The notes: a model not told the origin generated them from the sequence alone. Shown: positions 8,505 through 16,082, counted from the stretch's first letter. The stretch: 35,629 bases of DNA from Patescibacteria group bacterium (GCA_023484365.1 JAMDBA010000078.1:1-35629); one strand, 5' to 3'. Translations and numbers: made by a program.

Positions 8505-10013
8505 ATGTCCATTGAGGCGCAACTTTTTGAATTGCGCGAATTTGCCGAACGAGAACGCATTGAGATCGTAAAAGAATTTACCGAGGCGAAAAGCGCAAAG
8601 AGGCCCGGGCGAGACGAATTTGCCAAAATGCTTTCCATGATTGAAACGAGTAAAAAGCCGCTCGGCATTTTGGCATGGCATCCGGATCGTCTCGCCCGTA
8701 ATAGCGTTGATGGCGGCAGAATAATTTACCTCGTGGACACTGGAGCTATTACTTCTTTGCGCTTTCCGCAATTTTGGTTTGAGCCAACTCCGCAAGGGAA
8801 GTTCATGTTGCAAGTGGCGTTCGGGCAAAGTAAATATTTCTCGGACAATCTAGTTGAAAATGTGAAGCGTGGTATCCGCCAAAAACTCCGCCGGGGAGAG
8901 TGGCTTACGCTTGCGCCCCTTGGCTATGTGAACGACTACAAAACCAAGAATATCCAACCACACCCTGTCTATTCGCAAGTGATATGTAAAGCGTTTGAAG
9001 AATACGCCAAGGGGTCGCACACTCTCGTATCGTTAGCGGAGTTTTTGGCGGAGCATGGTTTGACGCAGAAAAAAGGAACGCCACTTGCAAAAGTTTCCGT
9101 CGTGAAAATGCTCACGAACAGAGCATATTTAGGATTTGTAAAATATCATGGCGAATATCACGACGGAAACTTTGAGCCGATTCTTTCCCCGACACTGTTT
9201 GAAGCAGTCCAGAAAATACTCTCGTCTCGGAGAAAACCACGCAAGTTAAAAACCATTATCCCATTTCCATTTACCCAACTTGCGCGGTGCGGCGAGTGCG
9301 GCTGTGCGATCACTGCTCAATACGCGACTAACCGCTTTGGCACACGCTACACCTATTATCGTTGCACCAAGAAAAGCGGCAAATGTAGCCAGCCGTATAC
9401 TTCCGCCGACGTACTCGCCGCTCAAGCGCAAACACTGCTTCAATCAGTGTCGCTTCCTCTCGAAGAAATTGACGTTATGGAAAAACAAATCAACGTATGG
9501 GAAAGTGAGTCAATTTCTTCGAGAGGAGAAGTTGCCCAAAATCTGAAATCCAAACTTTCCGAGACGCAGGAGAAGCTAGACCGCCTTGTGTCGCTCTACC
9601 TAGACGGCGACATTGAACGCGACTTGTATCTCACTCGCAAAGACGCTCTCCTGCGTCAAAAAGCGAAGCTGGAGGAAAGTTTGGGAGATTTTGGGCAACA
9701 GGGAAAGAATCGGCTTGAACCCTTGCGGAGTTTCATTTTGTCCTTAAAAGAAGCGGAAAAAGTGGCGCAAACAAAAAATTACGCCGAATGGCGCAACTTT
9801 TTCCGTTCTCTCGGCTCTAACCCCGAAATTAAGGACAAAACGCTTTCAATCAATTGGGGCGAACTCTGGGATTTTACGGCGAAAACAAAAGCGGATTTTG
9901 CCCTGCGGAGCGCGGGCGTTAGCCCGCGCGGAGCAGTCATTTCCGAACAAGTTAGTTTTGGTGCCCGGGGTGGGACTCGAACCCACACGAGGTATTACCT
10001 CAACAGATTTTAA
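8505..10013 (+). CDS. Large serine recombinase, N-terminally truncated (catalytic serine missing)
   Basis: 502 residues. The resolvase domain is present from SIEAQLFELREFA onward, with EFTEAKSAKRPGR and the catalytic-arginine block HPDRLARNSVDGG. The recombinase domain follows (NLVENVKRGIRQKLRRGEW, APLGYVND), then a zinc ribbon (CGECGCAIT ... CTKKSGKC) and a coiled coil. Family members begin about 20 residues earlier with Tyr-x-Arg-(Val/Lys)-Ser, where Ser is the nucleophile. Here in-frame stops TGA (8490) and TAA (8502) precede the ATG and no frame restores that block. The gene is therefore probably inactive. Base composition appears richer in GC than its neighbours, consistent with transfer. 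The final residues are an antisense read of tRNA-Leu. Confidence 0.85.
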   Translation: MSIEAQLFELREFAERERIEIVKEFTEAKSAKRPGRDEFAKMLSMIETSKKPLGILAWHPDRLARNSVDGGRIIYLVDTGAITSLRFPQFWFEPTPQGKFMLQVAFGQSKYFSDNLVENVKRGIRQKLRRGEWLTLAPLGYVNDYKTKNIQPHPVYSQVICKAFEEYAKGSHTLVSLAEFLAEHGLTQKKGTPLAKVSVVKMLTNRAYLGFVKYHGEYHDGNFEPILSPTLFEAVQKILSSRRKPRKLKTIIPFPFTQLARCGECGCAITAQYATNRFGTRYTYYRCTKKSGKCSQPYTSADVLAAQAQTLLQSVSLPLEEIDVMEKQINVWESESISSRGEVAQNLKSKLSETQEKLDRLVSLYLDGDIERDLYLTRKDALLRQKAKLEESLGDFGQQGKNRLEPLRSFILSLKEAEKVAQTKNYAEWRNFFRSLGSNPEIKDKTLSINWGELWDFTAKTKADFALRSAGVSPRGAVISEQVSFGARGGTRTHTRYYLNRF

Positions 10014-10046
10014 GTCTGTCCTGGCTACCAATTACAGCACCCGGGC
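9959..10046 (-). tRNA. tRNA-Leu(UAA)
   Basis: The minus strand folds as a class II tRNA. The acceptor arm is GCCCGGG/CCCGGGC, the anticodon arm is ACAGA-CTTAAAA-TCTGT giving anticodon UAA, the long variable arm is GAGG-TAATA-CCTC, and the T arm contains GTTCGAGTCC. The discriminator is A, and CCA is encoded (9961-9959), unlike the other two tRNAs in the window. The gene is covered almost completely by protein genes: the recombinase antisense over its 3' 55 bases and the HNH gene over its first 15 bases. Confidence 0.95.
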
Positions 10047-10523
10047 GTTTTTTATCTTTTTATTTTTCCTTCCTCTGTATGTGCTTTTTAAGCTATGACA
10101 GTTGGGGCAAAGCACTCTTAAATTTTCTATTCTGTTGTCGTGATGGTTTCCATTTATATGATCTAATTCTAACGGCAGATAGCCATCACTAGTGAATTTT
10201 GCCCATCCGCATTCTTCACACTTTTGTTCTTTGAGTTTCGCTGCGAATAATCTTTTCTTTAATTTAAAACTTTGATAATCGCTTTCTTGGACTAAAATAT
10301 TTTTTAGGGGAACTCTGAATTTTCCTATACCCTTCAGCCCCTTATTCCAAGCTTTGCCCTTAAAATGTTTGATGTTTAGACGGTATTCTTTTATATACTT
10401 TTTTATCTGGTCATAATTTCCGCCCGCTTCTTTCAGTCCTAATTTATTAATAACTTGTCTATAGCTGGATGACGAGCTAACGGCGCCAATTAGTTGATTT
10501 TTTGACCACGACCTTTTCGACAT
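10032..10523 (-). CDS. HNH endonuclease
   Basis: 163 residues from the ATG at 10523 (MSKRSWSK). An upstream in-frame ATG at 10559 would add 12 residues encoded by very AT-rich, promoter-like DNA and is less likely. The C-terminal half is a zinc-dependent HNH nuclease: CEECGWAKF, then LELDHINGNHHDNRIENL (the DH of the ββα-metal motif plus N) and LRVLCPNCHS. The N-terminal half (residues 1-80) is basic and helical, perhaps for DNA binding. The gene sits between tRNA-Cys and tRNA-Leu on the same strand, and its stop codon lies inside tRNA-Leu. It may be a free-standing homing-type nuclease; no target is visible. Confidence 0.88.
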   Translation of the reverse strand: MSKRSWSKNQLIGAVSSSSSYRQVINKLGLKEAGGNYDQIKKYIKEYRLNIKHFKGKAWNKGLKGIGKFRVPLKNILVQESDYQSFKLKKRLFAAKLKEQKCEECGWAKFTSDGYLPLELDHINGNHHDNRIENLRVLCPNCHSLKSTYRGRKNKKIKNARVL

Positions 10524-10621
10524 TATTATAATTTTATAATACGGAATATGTAATATCAAATACGCCTTATGCGTTTACCATTTAAATTTTTAAGAGTTTT
10601 GTCCCGATGCGGAAATTCTTG

Positions 10622-10693
10622 AGGCCTGGGCGGGAATTGAACCCGCGTATAAGAGTTTTGCAGACTCTTGCCTTACCACTTGGCTACCAGGCC
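10622..10693 (-). tRNA. tRNA-Cys(GCA)
   Basis: The minus strand folds with acceptor GGCCTGG/CCAGGCC, anticodon arm AGAGT-CTGCAAA-ACTCT giving anticodon GCA, and T arm GCGGGTTCAATTCCCGC. The discriminator is U, as expected for tRNA-Cys. CCA is not encoded (CAA follows). It lies downstream of rbfA on the same strand. Confidence 0.95.
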
Positions 10694-10704
10694 ACATCCT
10701 CAAA

Positions 10705-10736
10705 AATTTCTGAACGGGGCGTTCGCTTCCGAAATT
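10705..10736 (-). terminator. Possible weak terminator or processing hairpin after rbfA
   Basis: The minus strand directly after the rbfA stop has nested complementary segments AATTTC/GAAATT and GAAC/GTTC followed by TTTTG. The outer stem is AT-rich and the T-run is short. It could be a weak terminator or a processing hairpin between rbfA and tRNA-Cys. Confidence 0.35.
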
Positions 10737-11063
10737 CTATTCTTTCATTAAAATTTTTTCAACCGTTGCGGCGTTTTCCGAGCCGCGGTCAACCTCAAAA
10801 TCAAGTTTAGGGAATTTCCAGGTTTTTAGCTTTTTAAACAGATAAGACTGCAGTTCAAAGCGGTAATCTTTAAGTTTTTTTAAAACCTCCTTTTCTTTTT
10901 CTTTCGGCCAAACGCTAACTTTAATTATGGCGTTTTCCAGATTTTTATCAATTTCAACACCGGTAATAGTCGGCAGAGCGCCGTCAAACTCCAAGTTTTT
11001 CCTTATTTGGTTTCCGCCTTCGGTAAGAATAAATTTTTCCAGCCGCTCTACGTGGTGCTTCAT
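10737..11063 (-). CDS. rbfA: Ribosome-binding factor A
   Basis: 108 residues, the usual short length. The pattern fits the KH-like RbfA fold: an N-terminal helix ending in the LEKFILTEGGNQIRKNLEF stretch, a central beta hairpin (PTITGVEIDKNLENAIIKVSV), a helix (KEVLKKLKDYRFELQSYLFKKLK) and the closing LDFEVDRGSENAATVEKIL strand-helix. RbfA assists late 30S maturation and 16S 5' end processing. It lies 16 bases after infB on the same strand; infB-rbfA is a conserved pair, which supports the call. Confidence 0.9.
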   Translation of the reverse strand: MKHHVERLEKFILTEGGNQIRKNLEFDGALPTITGVEIDKNLENAIIKVSVWPKEKEKEVLKKLKDYRFELQSYLFKKLKTWKFPKLDFEVDRGSENAATVEKILMKE

Positions 11064-11079
11064 TATTTTTAAATGTGGA

Positions 11080-12642
11080 TTATTTTATTATTAAATGATC
11101 GCCGGTTTTTATTAAAACTTTGGCGCTGACTACGATGCCGCATTCTTTGCCTTTTTCCGTCTGGCCGGCGCCCTTTTTGTCTACTTGCAGGCTCAGCACT
11201 CTTCCTTGGCCGATTATTTCTTCGCCTCGTTTGATGTCAAAATTATTTTTCGTTCTTAAGATACCTTCGGTAACCCGCCCGCCGACAGTTTGTTCCTGCG
11301 GTTTGAGCTGGTTAAAAACAGCCAAAATTTCCAGTTCGCCTTTCGCTTTTTCTTGCTCTGTGAATTTAGATAATTCCTGGATTGACTCAATGAGGTGATA
11401 AACGATATCAGAGGAAACTATTTTAACGTTTTGGTTTTGGGATTGAGTTGTAATATTTTTATTCGGTTTTATTTTAAAACCAACGATTATTGCGCCTGTT
11501 GAACGCGCCAGCTGAATATCGCTGGCGGATATTTCGCCAACTCCTTCAGAAACGATATTTATTTTTTCTTTTGTTTCTGGCAGGCTGCGGGTTATCTGCG
11601 AAAGAACTTCAAGCGAGCCGCTGTCTCCGGCTTTAAGGATTAGATTTAAAGTATTTTTTTCCGGAGTTGTCATAGGATAAATAGGCGGCTGGGGTTTTAT
11701 CTGTGTTCCGGCGCTTTCAAAATCTTTATCAGCGGCTTCAAGCTCAAGTTCAACTTTAAATTTTTCGCCGACCTGGGGCAATTTATCAAAACCTATAATA
11801 AGGGCGGGCGATGAAGGTTCAAGTTTATCCGCTTTTTTACCGAGAAAATCTTCCAAAATTATTACTTTTCCGAAAGCGCTTGGAGTGGAAATAAAATCGC
11901 CGGTTTTTAAAGTTCCGTTTTTAATAATAACGCTGACCTCGTTTCCTCGCCTTGCCGTCCGGCTCGCTTCAACAATCACGCCTTCTGCCGGCGCGGCGGG
12001 GGAATAAGATAGGTTTTCCATTTCCGCCGAAAGTAGAATCAAATCCAAGAGTTTATCAACGTTTTCTCCTGTTTTAGCTGAAATCGGTTCAAAGCTTATT
12101 GAACCTCCGTAGCCTTCAAGCAGAACGTCATTGGCCGCCAAGTCCTGTTTTATTTTTTCTATATTTGCTCCCGGCTTATCCATTTTATTTACGGCGACGA
12201 TAAAAGGAGTCTTGGAGTCATTTAAAATTTTTACGGCTTCTTTGGTCTGAGGTTTGACGCCTTCATCAGCGGCAACAACGAGAATCGCTAAATCGGCGGC
12301 TTCGGCGCCGCGTGAGCGCATCTTGGAAAACGCTTCGTGGCCAGGAGTGTCTATGAAAGTTATCCTCTTTCCTTCGGAAAGCGCTGATCCATGCGGAACA
12401 GACGCGGAACTTCGCGGAATTTTTTCTGCGTTAATCTGCGTTTGCTCCGCGTTATTCTGCGATTCGCGCGGAGCGCGAATGATTTCGTAAGCTCCTATGG
12501 ATTGAGTAATCCCGCCTGCTTCCCGGGCGGCGGTATTTGTCTTTCTGATGTAATCCAGGAGCGTGGTCTTGCCGTGGTCAACGTGCCCCATTACCACGAC
12601 AATCGGCGATCGAACTTTTGTTTGTGAATTTTCCTGTGTCAT
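11080..12642 (-). CDS. infB: Translation initiation factor IF-2, short form with internal insertion
   Basis: 520 residues. The protein starts almost at the G domain: G1 GHVDHGKTT (19-27), switch region [15 protein letters not shown]3 DTPGHE (98-103) and G4 NKMD. Domains II, III and C-terminal IV follow ([30 protein letters not shown]). The long N-terminal region of E. coli IF-2 is absent, a form common in reduced genomes. Residues about 57-90, between switch I and the G3 strand, are an extra segment with repetitive codons ([20 protein letters not shown]) that other IF-2 proteins lack. IF-2 places fMet-tRNA on the 30S subunit and promotes subunit joining. The 190-bp leader contains a long inverted repeat. 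Confidence 0.95.
   Translation of the reverse strand: MTQENSQTKVRSPIVVVMGHVDHGKTTLLDYIRKTNTAAREAGGITQSIGAYEIIRAPRESQNNAEQTQINAEKIPRSSASVPHGSALSEGKRITFIDTPGHEAFSKMRSRGAEAADLAILVVAADEGVKPQTKEAVKILNDSKTPFIVAVNKMDKPGANIEKIKQDLAANDVLLEGYGGSISFEPISAKTGENVDKLLDLILLSAEMENLSYSPAAPAEGVIVEASRTARRGNEVSVIIKNGTLKTGDFISTPSAFGKVIILEDFLGKKADKLEPSSPALIIGFDKLPQVGEKFKVELELEAADKDFESAGTQIKPQPPIYPMTTPEKNTLNLILKAGDSGSLEVLSQITRSLPETKEKINIVSEGVGEISASDIQLARSTGAIIVGFKIKPNKNITTQSQNQNVKIVSSDIVYHLIESIQELSKFTEQEKAKGELEILAVFNQLKPQEQTVGGRVTEGILRTKNNFDIKRGEEIIGQGRVLSLQVDKKGAGQTEKGKECGIVVSAKVLIKTGDHLIIK
12373..12474 (-). repeat. In-frame repeat-like insertion inside infB
   Basis: On the coding strand the segment has three near copies of AACGCRGA followed by three copies of TTCCGC, the second set being roughly the inverse complement of the first (CGCGGA/TCCGCG). 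It is richer in CG than its surroundings and adds about 34 residues to IF-2 without breaking the frame. This resembles the way Rickettsia palindromic elements occupy coding genes. A related-looking sequence occurs near 35506-35536. Confidence 0.5.
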
Positions 12643-12681
12643 TTATATCTAAAACTATCACTAACCGGCGTTTAAGACAAG

Positions 12682-12796
12682 ATTCGCCCTCTCATCTTTT
12701 CAAAAAGAACTTATTATTCGAGTTAGAAAATAATGGAAGACAGATGGCGGCTTATTACGAGAAAAACGTCTTTGTTGAAAAGATGAGAGGGCGAAT
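12682..12796. repeat. 22-bp perfect inverted repeat with 71-bp spacer in the infB leader
   Basis: The arms 12682-12703 and 12775-12796 are exact reverse complements over 22 bases (starting ATTCGCCCTCTCATC on the left). The spacer contains an imperfect direct repeat, CTTATTATTCGAG and CTTATTACGAG. The unit lies between the M16 terminator and the infB start, so it would be in the 5' leader or promoter region of infB. It could be an RNA hairpin or a small miniature element with terminal inverted repeats. No clear target duplication is seen. Confidence 0.7.
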
Positions 12797-12826
12797 ATAA
12801 AAAATCCCCCGGTGTTCTACCGGGGG
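12797..12826 (-). terminator. Rho-independent terminator after M16 peptidase
   Basis: The stem CCCCCGGT/ACCGGGGG (12806-12813 and 12819-12826, 5-nt loop) is followed on the minus strand by ATTTTTTAT. The hairpin begins 7 bases after the peptidase stop, an ideal position. Confidence 0.9.
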
Positions 12827-12833
12827 TATTAAA

Positions 12834-14093
12834 TTATTTTTTCGGTTCTGGTCCGACGACTACGGTCGTCAGCCTGTCGGGGTTGAGGTATTTGTTTACT
12901 GCCGCTTCAATCTGATCAATAGTGATAGACCTAATTCTTTTCTTGAGATTCTCAAAAGTAACGGGATGGCCATAAACAATGATATCGTATGCCGCGGAGT
13001 TCGCTATTCTTATCGGAGAAAGAGAGTCGCGCTGGATATCCAATAACCATTCCACTTTTTTCATCGTCGCTTTAAAAAGCGATTTTGAATTCTTGCTTTT
13101 ATCAATAACCATCCGGACTATCTTCGCGACTTCTTCGCACTTTGACGGATCGGTTCCGGCGTAAATCATTATAGGGCTCAAGAGCTTAAGGCTGTTGTAA
13201 GTTTGGGAGCGGACTGAATAAGCCAAGCCTCTTTTATCCCTGACTTCCTGAAACAAAGGGCCAGACATGCCGTTAAGCATATCCGTAAAAAAATCAAGGA
13301 CTAAGGTTTCGGATGAGTCGCCCGCGCCAATCGTTGTTCCCATAAAAATAAGGCTTTGCTGCCAATCATTACGGGGTACGAACAGAAACCTCGGGGTGTT
13401 GCCAACCAGGTCAACGGAAAAATTCCTGATATTGGGCGACTTTCCGGTCGGGCTTATGTTAAACATTTTATCAATTAAATCTTTAGCCTTTCCGGGTTCT
13501 AATCCTCCGGTTATGATAAAAGTAAAATTCTCAGGGTAATACATATCTTCTTTCCATTTCAGGAAATCTTCCCGGCGAAAATTGTTTACGGATTCCTTTA
13601 TTCCTATAACAGGATTAGCGAATGGATGTTTTCCATAGACGGCTTTCATAAACGCTTGCTCGGCAACTTCGTCTGGATTATTATCGCTTCGTTTAATTTC
13701 TTGGATTATGTTTTTCATTTCAGTCTTTACGTTTTTAGGTTCTATTGAAGGCAGAAGCAGCATTTCTCTTAAATGGATAAATCCTCTTTCGGCTAATTTC
13801 ACGGGTAATACGGAATAAAAATATGTTAATTCATAGGAAGTGAAAGCGTTTAAAGATCCGCCGCAAGACTCTATCCTTCTCGTAAGTGCTTCGCTGCCGG
13901 CAAAATGCTGCGTTCCCTGAAATACCATATGTTCCATCGCGTGAGCAATGCCGGCTTGTTTCGGCCATTTTTCATCGCAGCCACCGGCTAAAACCAACGC
14001 GCTTATTGCCGCGCTTTTCTTTGTTTTGTCGTAATTAACCCAAATTGGCGCTCCGCATTCGGCCTTCATTTTTACCCACCCTTTTGTCTTCAT
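12834..14093 (-). CDS. M16 family zinc metallopeptidase (insulinase/processing-peptidase type)
   Basis: 419 residues, the length of a single-unit bacterial M16B enzyme. The inverted zinc motif HxxEH is HAMEH (His51, Glu54, His55), and the third ligand Glu132 follows 76 residues later, exactly the family spacing (NIIQEIKRSDNNPDE). The C-terminal half carries the RGLAYSV segment used for substrate binding. No signal peptide is evident, so it is probably cytoplasmic, where such enzymes degrade peptides. It is a monocistronic unit ending in a strong terminator. Confidence 0.93.
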   Translation of the reverse strand: MKTKGWVKMKAECGAPIWVNYDKTKKSAAISALVLAGGCDEKWPKQAGIAHAMEHMVFQGTQHFAGSEALTRRIESCGGSLNAFTSYELTYFYSVLPVKLAERGFIHLREMLLLPSIEPKNVKTEMKNIIQEIKRSDNNPDEVAEQAFMKAVYGKHPFANPVIGIKESVNNFRREDFLKWKEDMYYPENFTFIITGGLEPGKAKDLIDKMFNISPTGKSPNIRNFSVDLVGNTPRFLFVPRNDWQQSLIFMGTTIGAGDSSETLVLDFFTDMLNGMSGPLFQEVRDKRGLAYSVRSQTYNSLKLLSPIMIYAGTDPSKCEEVAKIVRMVIDKSKNSKSLFKATMKKVEWLLDIQRDSLSPIRIANSAAYDIIVYGHPVTFENLKKRIRSITIDQIEAAVNKYLNPDRLTTVVVGPEPKK

Positions 14094-14397
14094 TATTTCT
14101 CCCTTCGGCTCTAAGGCCTTTTTTAATTTAAAAAATCTAAATATATCCTAAGATAACCTTAGATGGTTGTCAAACATTTTTGACCTTGGGCGTTTGTGCG
14201 TTATTATTTACTATACTAATGATTCGTTTTGGGGCGAAAAATTAAAAGCGAATCTATCTGCATACTTAAAAACTGCTCAAGCCGGCCCCAAAAAATCCAT
14301 TTCTCAGCTATTTCGAGATCAAGGAAATAAAAAATAAATAGTTGCTTAATCTATTATTATTTATCAGCAGCTATTAACCTAAAGATTATCGCACACT
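14094..14397. other. Intergenic region with possible small-ORF remnant
   Basis: About 300 bases separate the restriction endonuclease and M16 genes. A plus-strand frame from a TTG at 14167 (or 14194) to TAA at 14335 encodes up to 56 residues, including NDSFWGEKLKANLSAYLK and SISQLFRDQGNKK, which look protein-like but match nothing I recognise. It has no good ribosome site. A 15-bp inverted repeat CTAAG-ATAAC-CTTAG lies at 14148-14162 and could be an operator for the M16 gene. Confidence 0.3.
14325..14375 (-). terminator. Terminator of the restriction-modification operon
   Basis: On the minus strand AATAGCTGCT pairs with AGCAACTATT (one G-U) across a 19-nt loop and is followed by TATTTTTTATTT. 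It begins about 22 bases after the endonuclease stop. Confidence 0.65.
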
Positions 14398-15198
14398 CTA
14401 AATTATTAGAGTTTTCTTTTTGTAAAGCATCGGCAAGCAATCCTGTTTCATTCTAAATTTCGTGCCGTGGTTGTGTCCGGTGCGAGCATCAAAGTCCACA
14501 AGGATTTTTCCTTCTTCTAATGCTTTTAAAAATCCTTTAAAACTAAATCTTTGCAACATTATTACTTTTGTATAGTGATAATATTCTTTTTTGCGGTCAA
14601 TTCTAGCTTCGGCTTGTACATAAAAACAATTTAAAAGTTTTGTTCCTGCTTTGTGCTCCAAATCATTAAAGCCCCAGTATGGTTGCGGATTGAGATCGCC
14701 GAGCCCGACACGCTTTCTAACTGATTCAAGCCATTTTTTATGTCGAATATCGACGCTCTTAGCGTCAAATGAAATTAAAATTTTTCGTTCCCTGCGATTA
14801 ATTACAACTTTAAAACCACGGTCGCTTCGTGATAATCCATGAATTGTTTGTCTGAAACTCATTTCATTCTTTGGATATTTTTTGCCAGCATCTCCGTGCG
14901 GCCAACCATATTTTGGTAATAAGACTTGCGACACAAAACCAACCGCTCTTGGAGACGGTTCAATATGGAATAGAGTTGTCAGAGAGGAAGAATTCAATCT
15001 TTGCGCTTTTAGTTCCCATTCAGCAGCATTTGGAATAGGTAAATTATTTTCTTTTATTCCAAGCAAATCTTCGAGCGTGTTGCCAATGCCACCAGCGTTG
15101 CCCCGTCGTGCGTTTGGTATCCAGCCTATTGCTGAAATTTTTTTCAGCTTAGCTATCAATTCCTGTTTTGTATAAGTTTTAGGCTTATTTTTGATCAT
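14398..15198 (-). CDS. Type II restriction endonuclease, MvaI/BcnI-like
   Basis: 266 residues. The N-terminal part (NARRGNAGGIGNTLEDLLGI, then NNLPIPNAAEWELKAQR) fits the MvaI/BcnI endonuclease family. E60-W-E62-L-K64 would be part of the metal-binding active site, with Glu43 as a further candidate. MvaI cuts CCWGG and BcnI cuts CCSGG as monomers, so a CC-N-GG-like site is a reasonable guess but not shown here. A helical C-terminal half follows. The gene starts 4 bases after the methyltransferase stop, as a modification-first operon. Confidence 0.8.
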   Translation of the reverse strand: MIKNKPKTYTKQELIAKLKKISAIGWIPNARRGNAGGIGNTLEDLLGIKENNLPIPNAAEWELKAQRLNSSSLTTLFHIEPSPRAVGFVSQVLLPKYGWPHGDAGKKYPKNEMSFRQTIHGLSRSDRGFKVVINRRERKILISFDAKSVDIRHKKWLESVRKRVGLGDLNPQPYWGFNDLEHKAGTKLLNCFYVQAEARIDRKKEYYHYTKVIMLQRFSFKGFLKALEEGKILVDFDARTGHNHGTKFRMKQDCLPMLYKKKTLII

Positions 15199-15202
15199 AT
15201 TA

Positions 15203-15976
15203 TTACCAAAGTTTAGGTTGGGATTGATGTTGTTTTATTCTTTTTCGCGCCATTTCGCAATATTCCGGCGAAAGTTCAATTCCAATATAATCTCGATTAA
15301 AGTTTGTAGCAGAAATCGCAGTCGTGCCAGAGCCCATAAATGGATCTAAAATTATTTGCGCCTCTGTGGAAGAAATGATTCTATCGATTAAATTTACTGG
15401 AAAAGCAGCTGGGTGTTCATTATTCATTTCTTGCGTAAATTCCCAAACATCGCCGTGGGCGTTCGCTTTTGTCGCAAGCTTGAATTTTGGTTTGGCAATA
15501 AGGTAAATTACTTCGTAGGTAGGCAAAAAATATCCTGCATTGAAATTAAGACCACCTTTTCTTCTCCAAATAATAATTTGACGAACCGGAAAGCCGCCCA
15601 CGATATCTTGACGATCTTGCAATAAGCCGCCCTGCACACGCCATTTATGATTATAGAAAATTGCGCCGTCCTCGGGGATGATTCTCATCATTTCGTTCAA
15701 ACAATCTCTTTGCCATTTCACGTATTCTTTGTGTGGCATACAGTCGTTATGGTGCGTATATCCTTTTTGTAGGGCGGCATTTGCCCATTTTCCACCCCGG
15801 CCATCTTTCATCCCATTGCCGGTAGAATTTTTTAGGTTGTAAGGAGGCGAGGTGATCACTAAATTAACCGACCCATCCGGTATTTGTTTCATTATATCCA
15901 CAGCGTCGCCGCAGATAATCTTATTTCTGAAATCCTTTGGGAATTTCATATTTTGCTTAGGTTCCAACTTAGACAT
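15203..15976 (-). CDS. DNA methyltransferase, class beta, probably N4-cytosine
   Basis: 257 residues. The catalytic motif TSPPYN (42-47) comes first and the SAM-binding motif DPFMGSGTT (211-219) last, the order of class beta amino-methyltransferases. SPPY favours N4-cytosine methylation, although some N6-adenine enzymes also have it; M.MvaI is an N4-cytosine enzyme, which would fit the neighbouring endonuclease. The ATG at 15976 lies just 3 bases downstream of the tRNA-Ser 3' end, so after tRNA processing the messenger would be almost leaderless. A second in-frame ATG at 15949 (MKFPKDFRNK) is an alternative start. Confidence 0.9.
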   Translation of the reverse strand: MSKLEPKQNMKFPKDFRNKIICGDAVDIMKQIPDGSVNLVITSPPYNLKNSTGNGMKDGRGGKWANAALQKGYTHHNDCMPHKEYVKWQRDCLNEMMRIIPEDGAIFYNHKWRVQGGLLQDRQDIVGGFPVRQIIIWRRKGGLNFNAGYFLPTYEVIYLIAKPKFKLATKANAHGDVWEFTQEMNNEHPAAFPVNLIDRIISSTEAQIILDPFMGSGTTAISATNFNRDYIGIELSPEYCEMARKRIKQHQSQPKLW

Positions 15977-15979
15977 TTA

Positions 15980-16066
15980 CGGAGGCGGAAGGATTCGAAC
16001 CTTCGAACCGGTTTCCCGGTTAACATCTTAGCAGGATGCTGCCTTCAGCCGCTCGGCCACGCCTCC
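15980..16066 (-). tRNA. tRNA-Ser(GCU)
   Basis: The minus strand folds as a class II tRNA. The acceptor is GGAGGCG/CGCCTCC with discriminator G, the anticodon arm is GCATC-CTGCTAA-GATGT giving anticodon GCU, there is a long variable arm with AACCGGG..CCGGTT pairing, and the T arm contains GGTTCGAATCC. CCA is not encoded (TAA follows). The methyltransferase ATG starts 3 bases after the discriminator. Confidence 0.95.
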
Positions 16067-16082
16067 ATCCTTATTCACAAAG

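Noticed and set aside
8505..8828. Minus-strand ORF continuing the hypothetical gene up to 8828
   Set aside because: This part is an antisense shadow of clear recombinase coding sequence; only the portion left of about 8504 looks genuine.
9246..9443. Minus-strand ORF inside the recombinase zinc-ribbon region
   Set aside because: Opposite-strand shadow with no motif or start signal.
10607..10810. Plus-strand 67-residue ORF over tRNA-Cys
   Set aside because: It is an antisense translation of tRNA-Cys and the rbfA end; such peptides (GRELNPRIR) are a well-known artefact of tRNA genes.
12618..12800. Plus-strand 60-residue ORF through the infB leader
   Set aside because: It begins antisense inside infB and its C-terminal half is just the inverted repeat; there is no ribosome site and it runs into a terminator.
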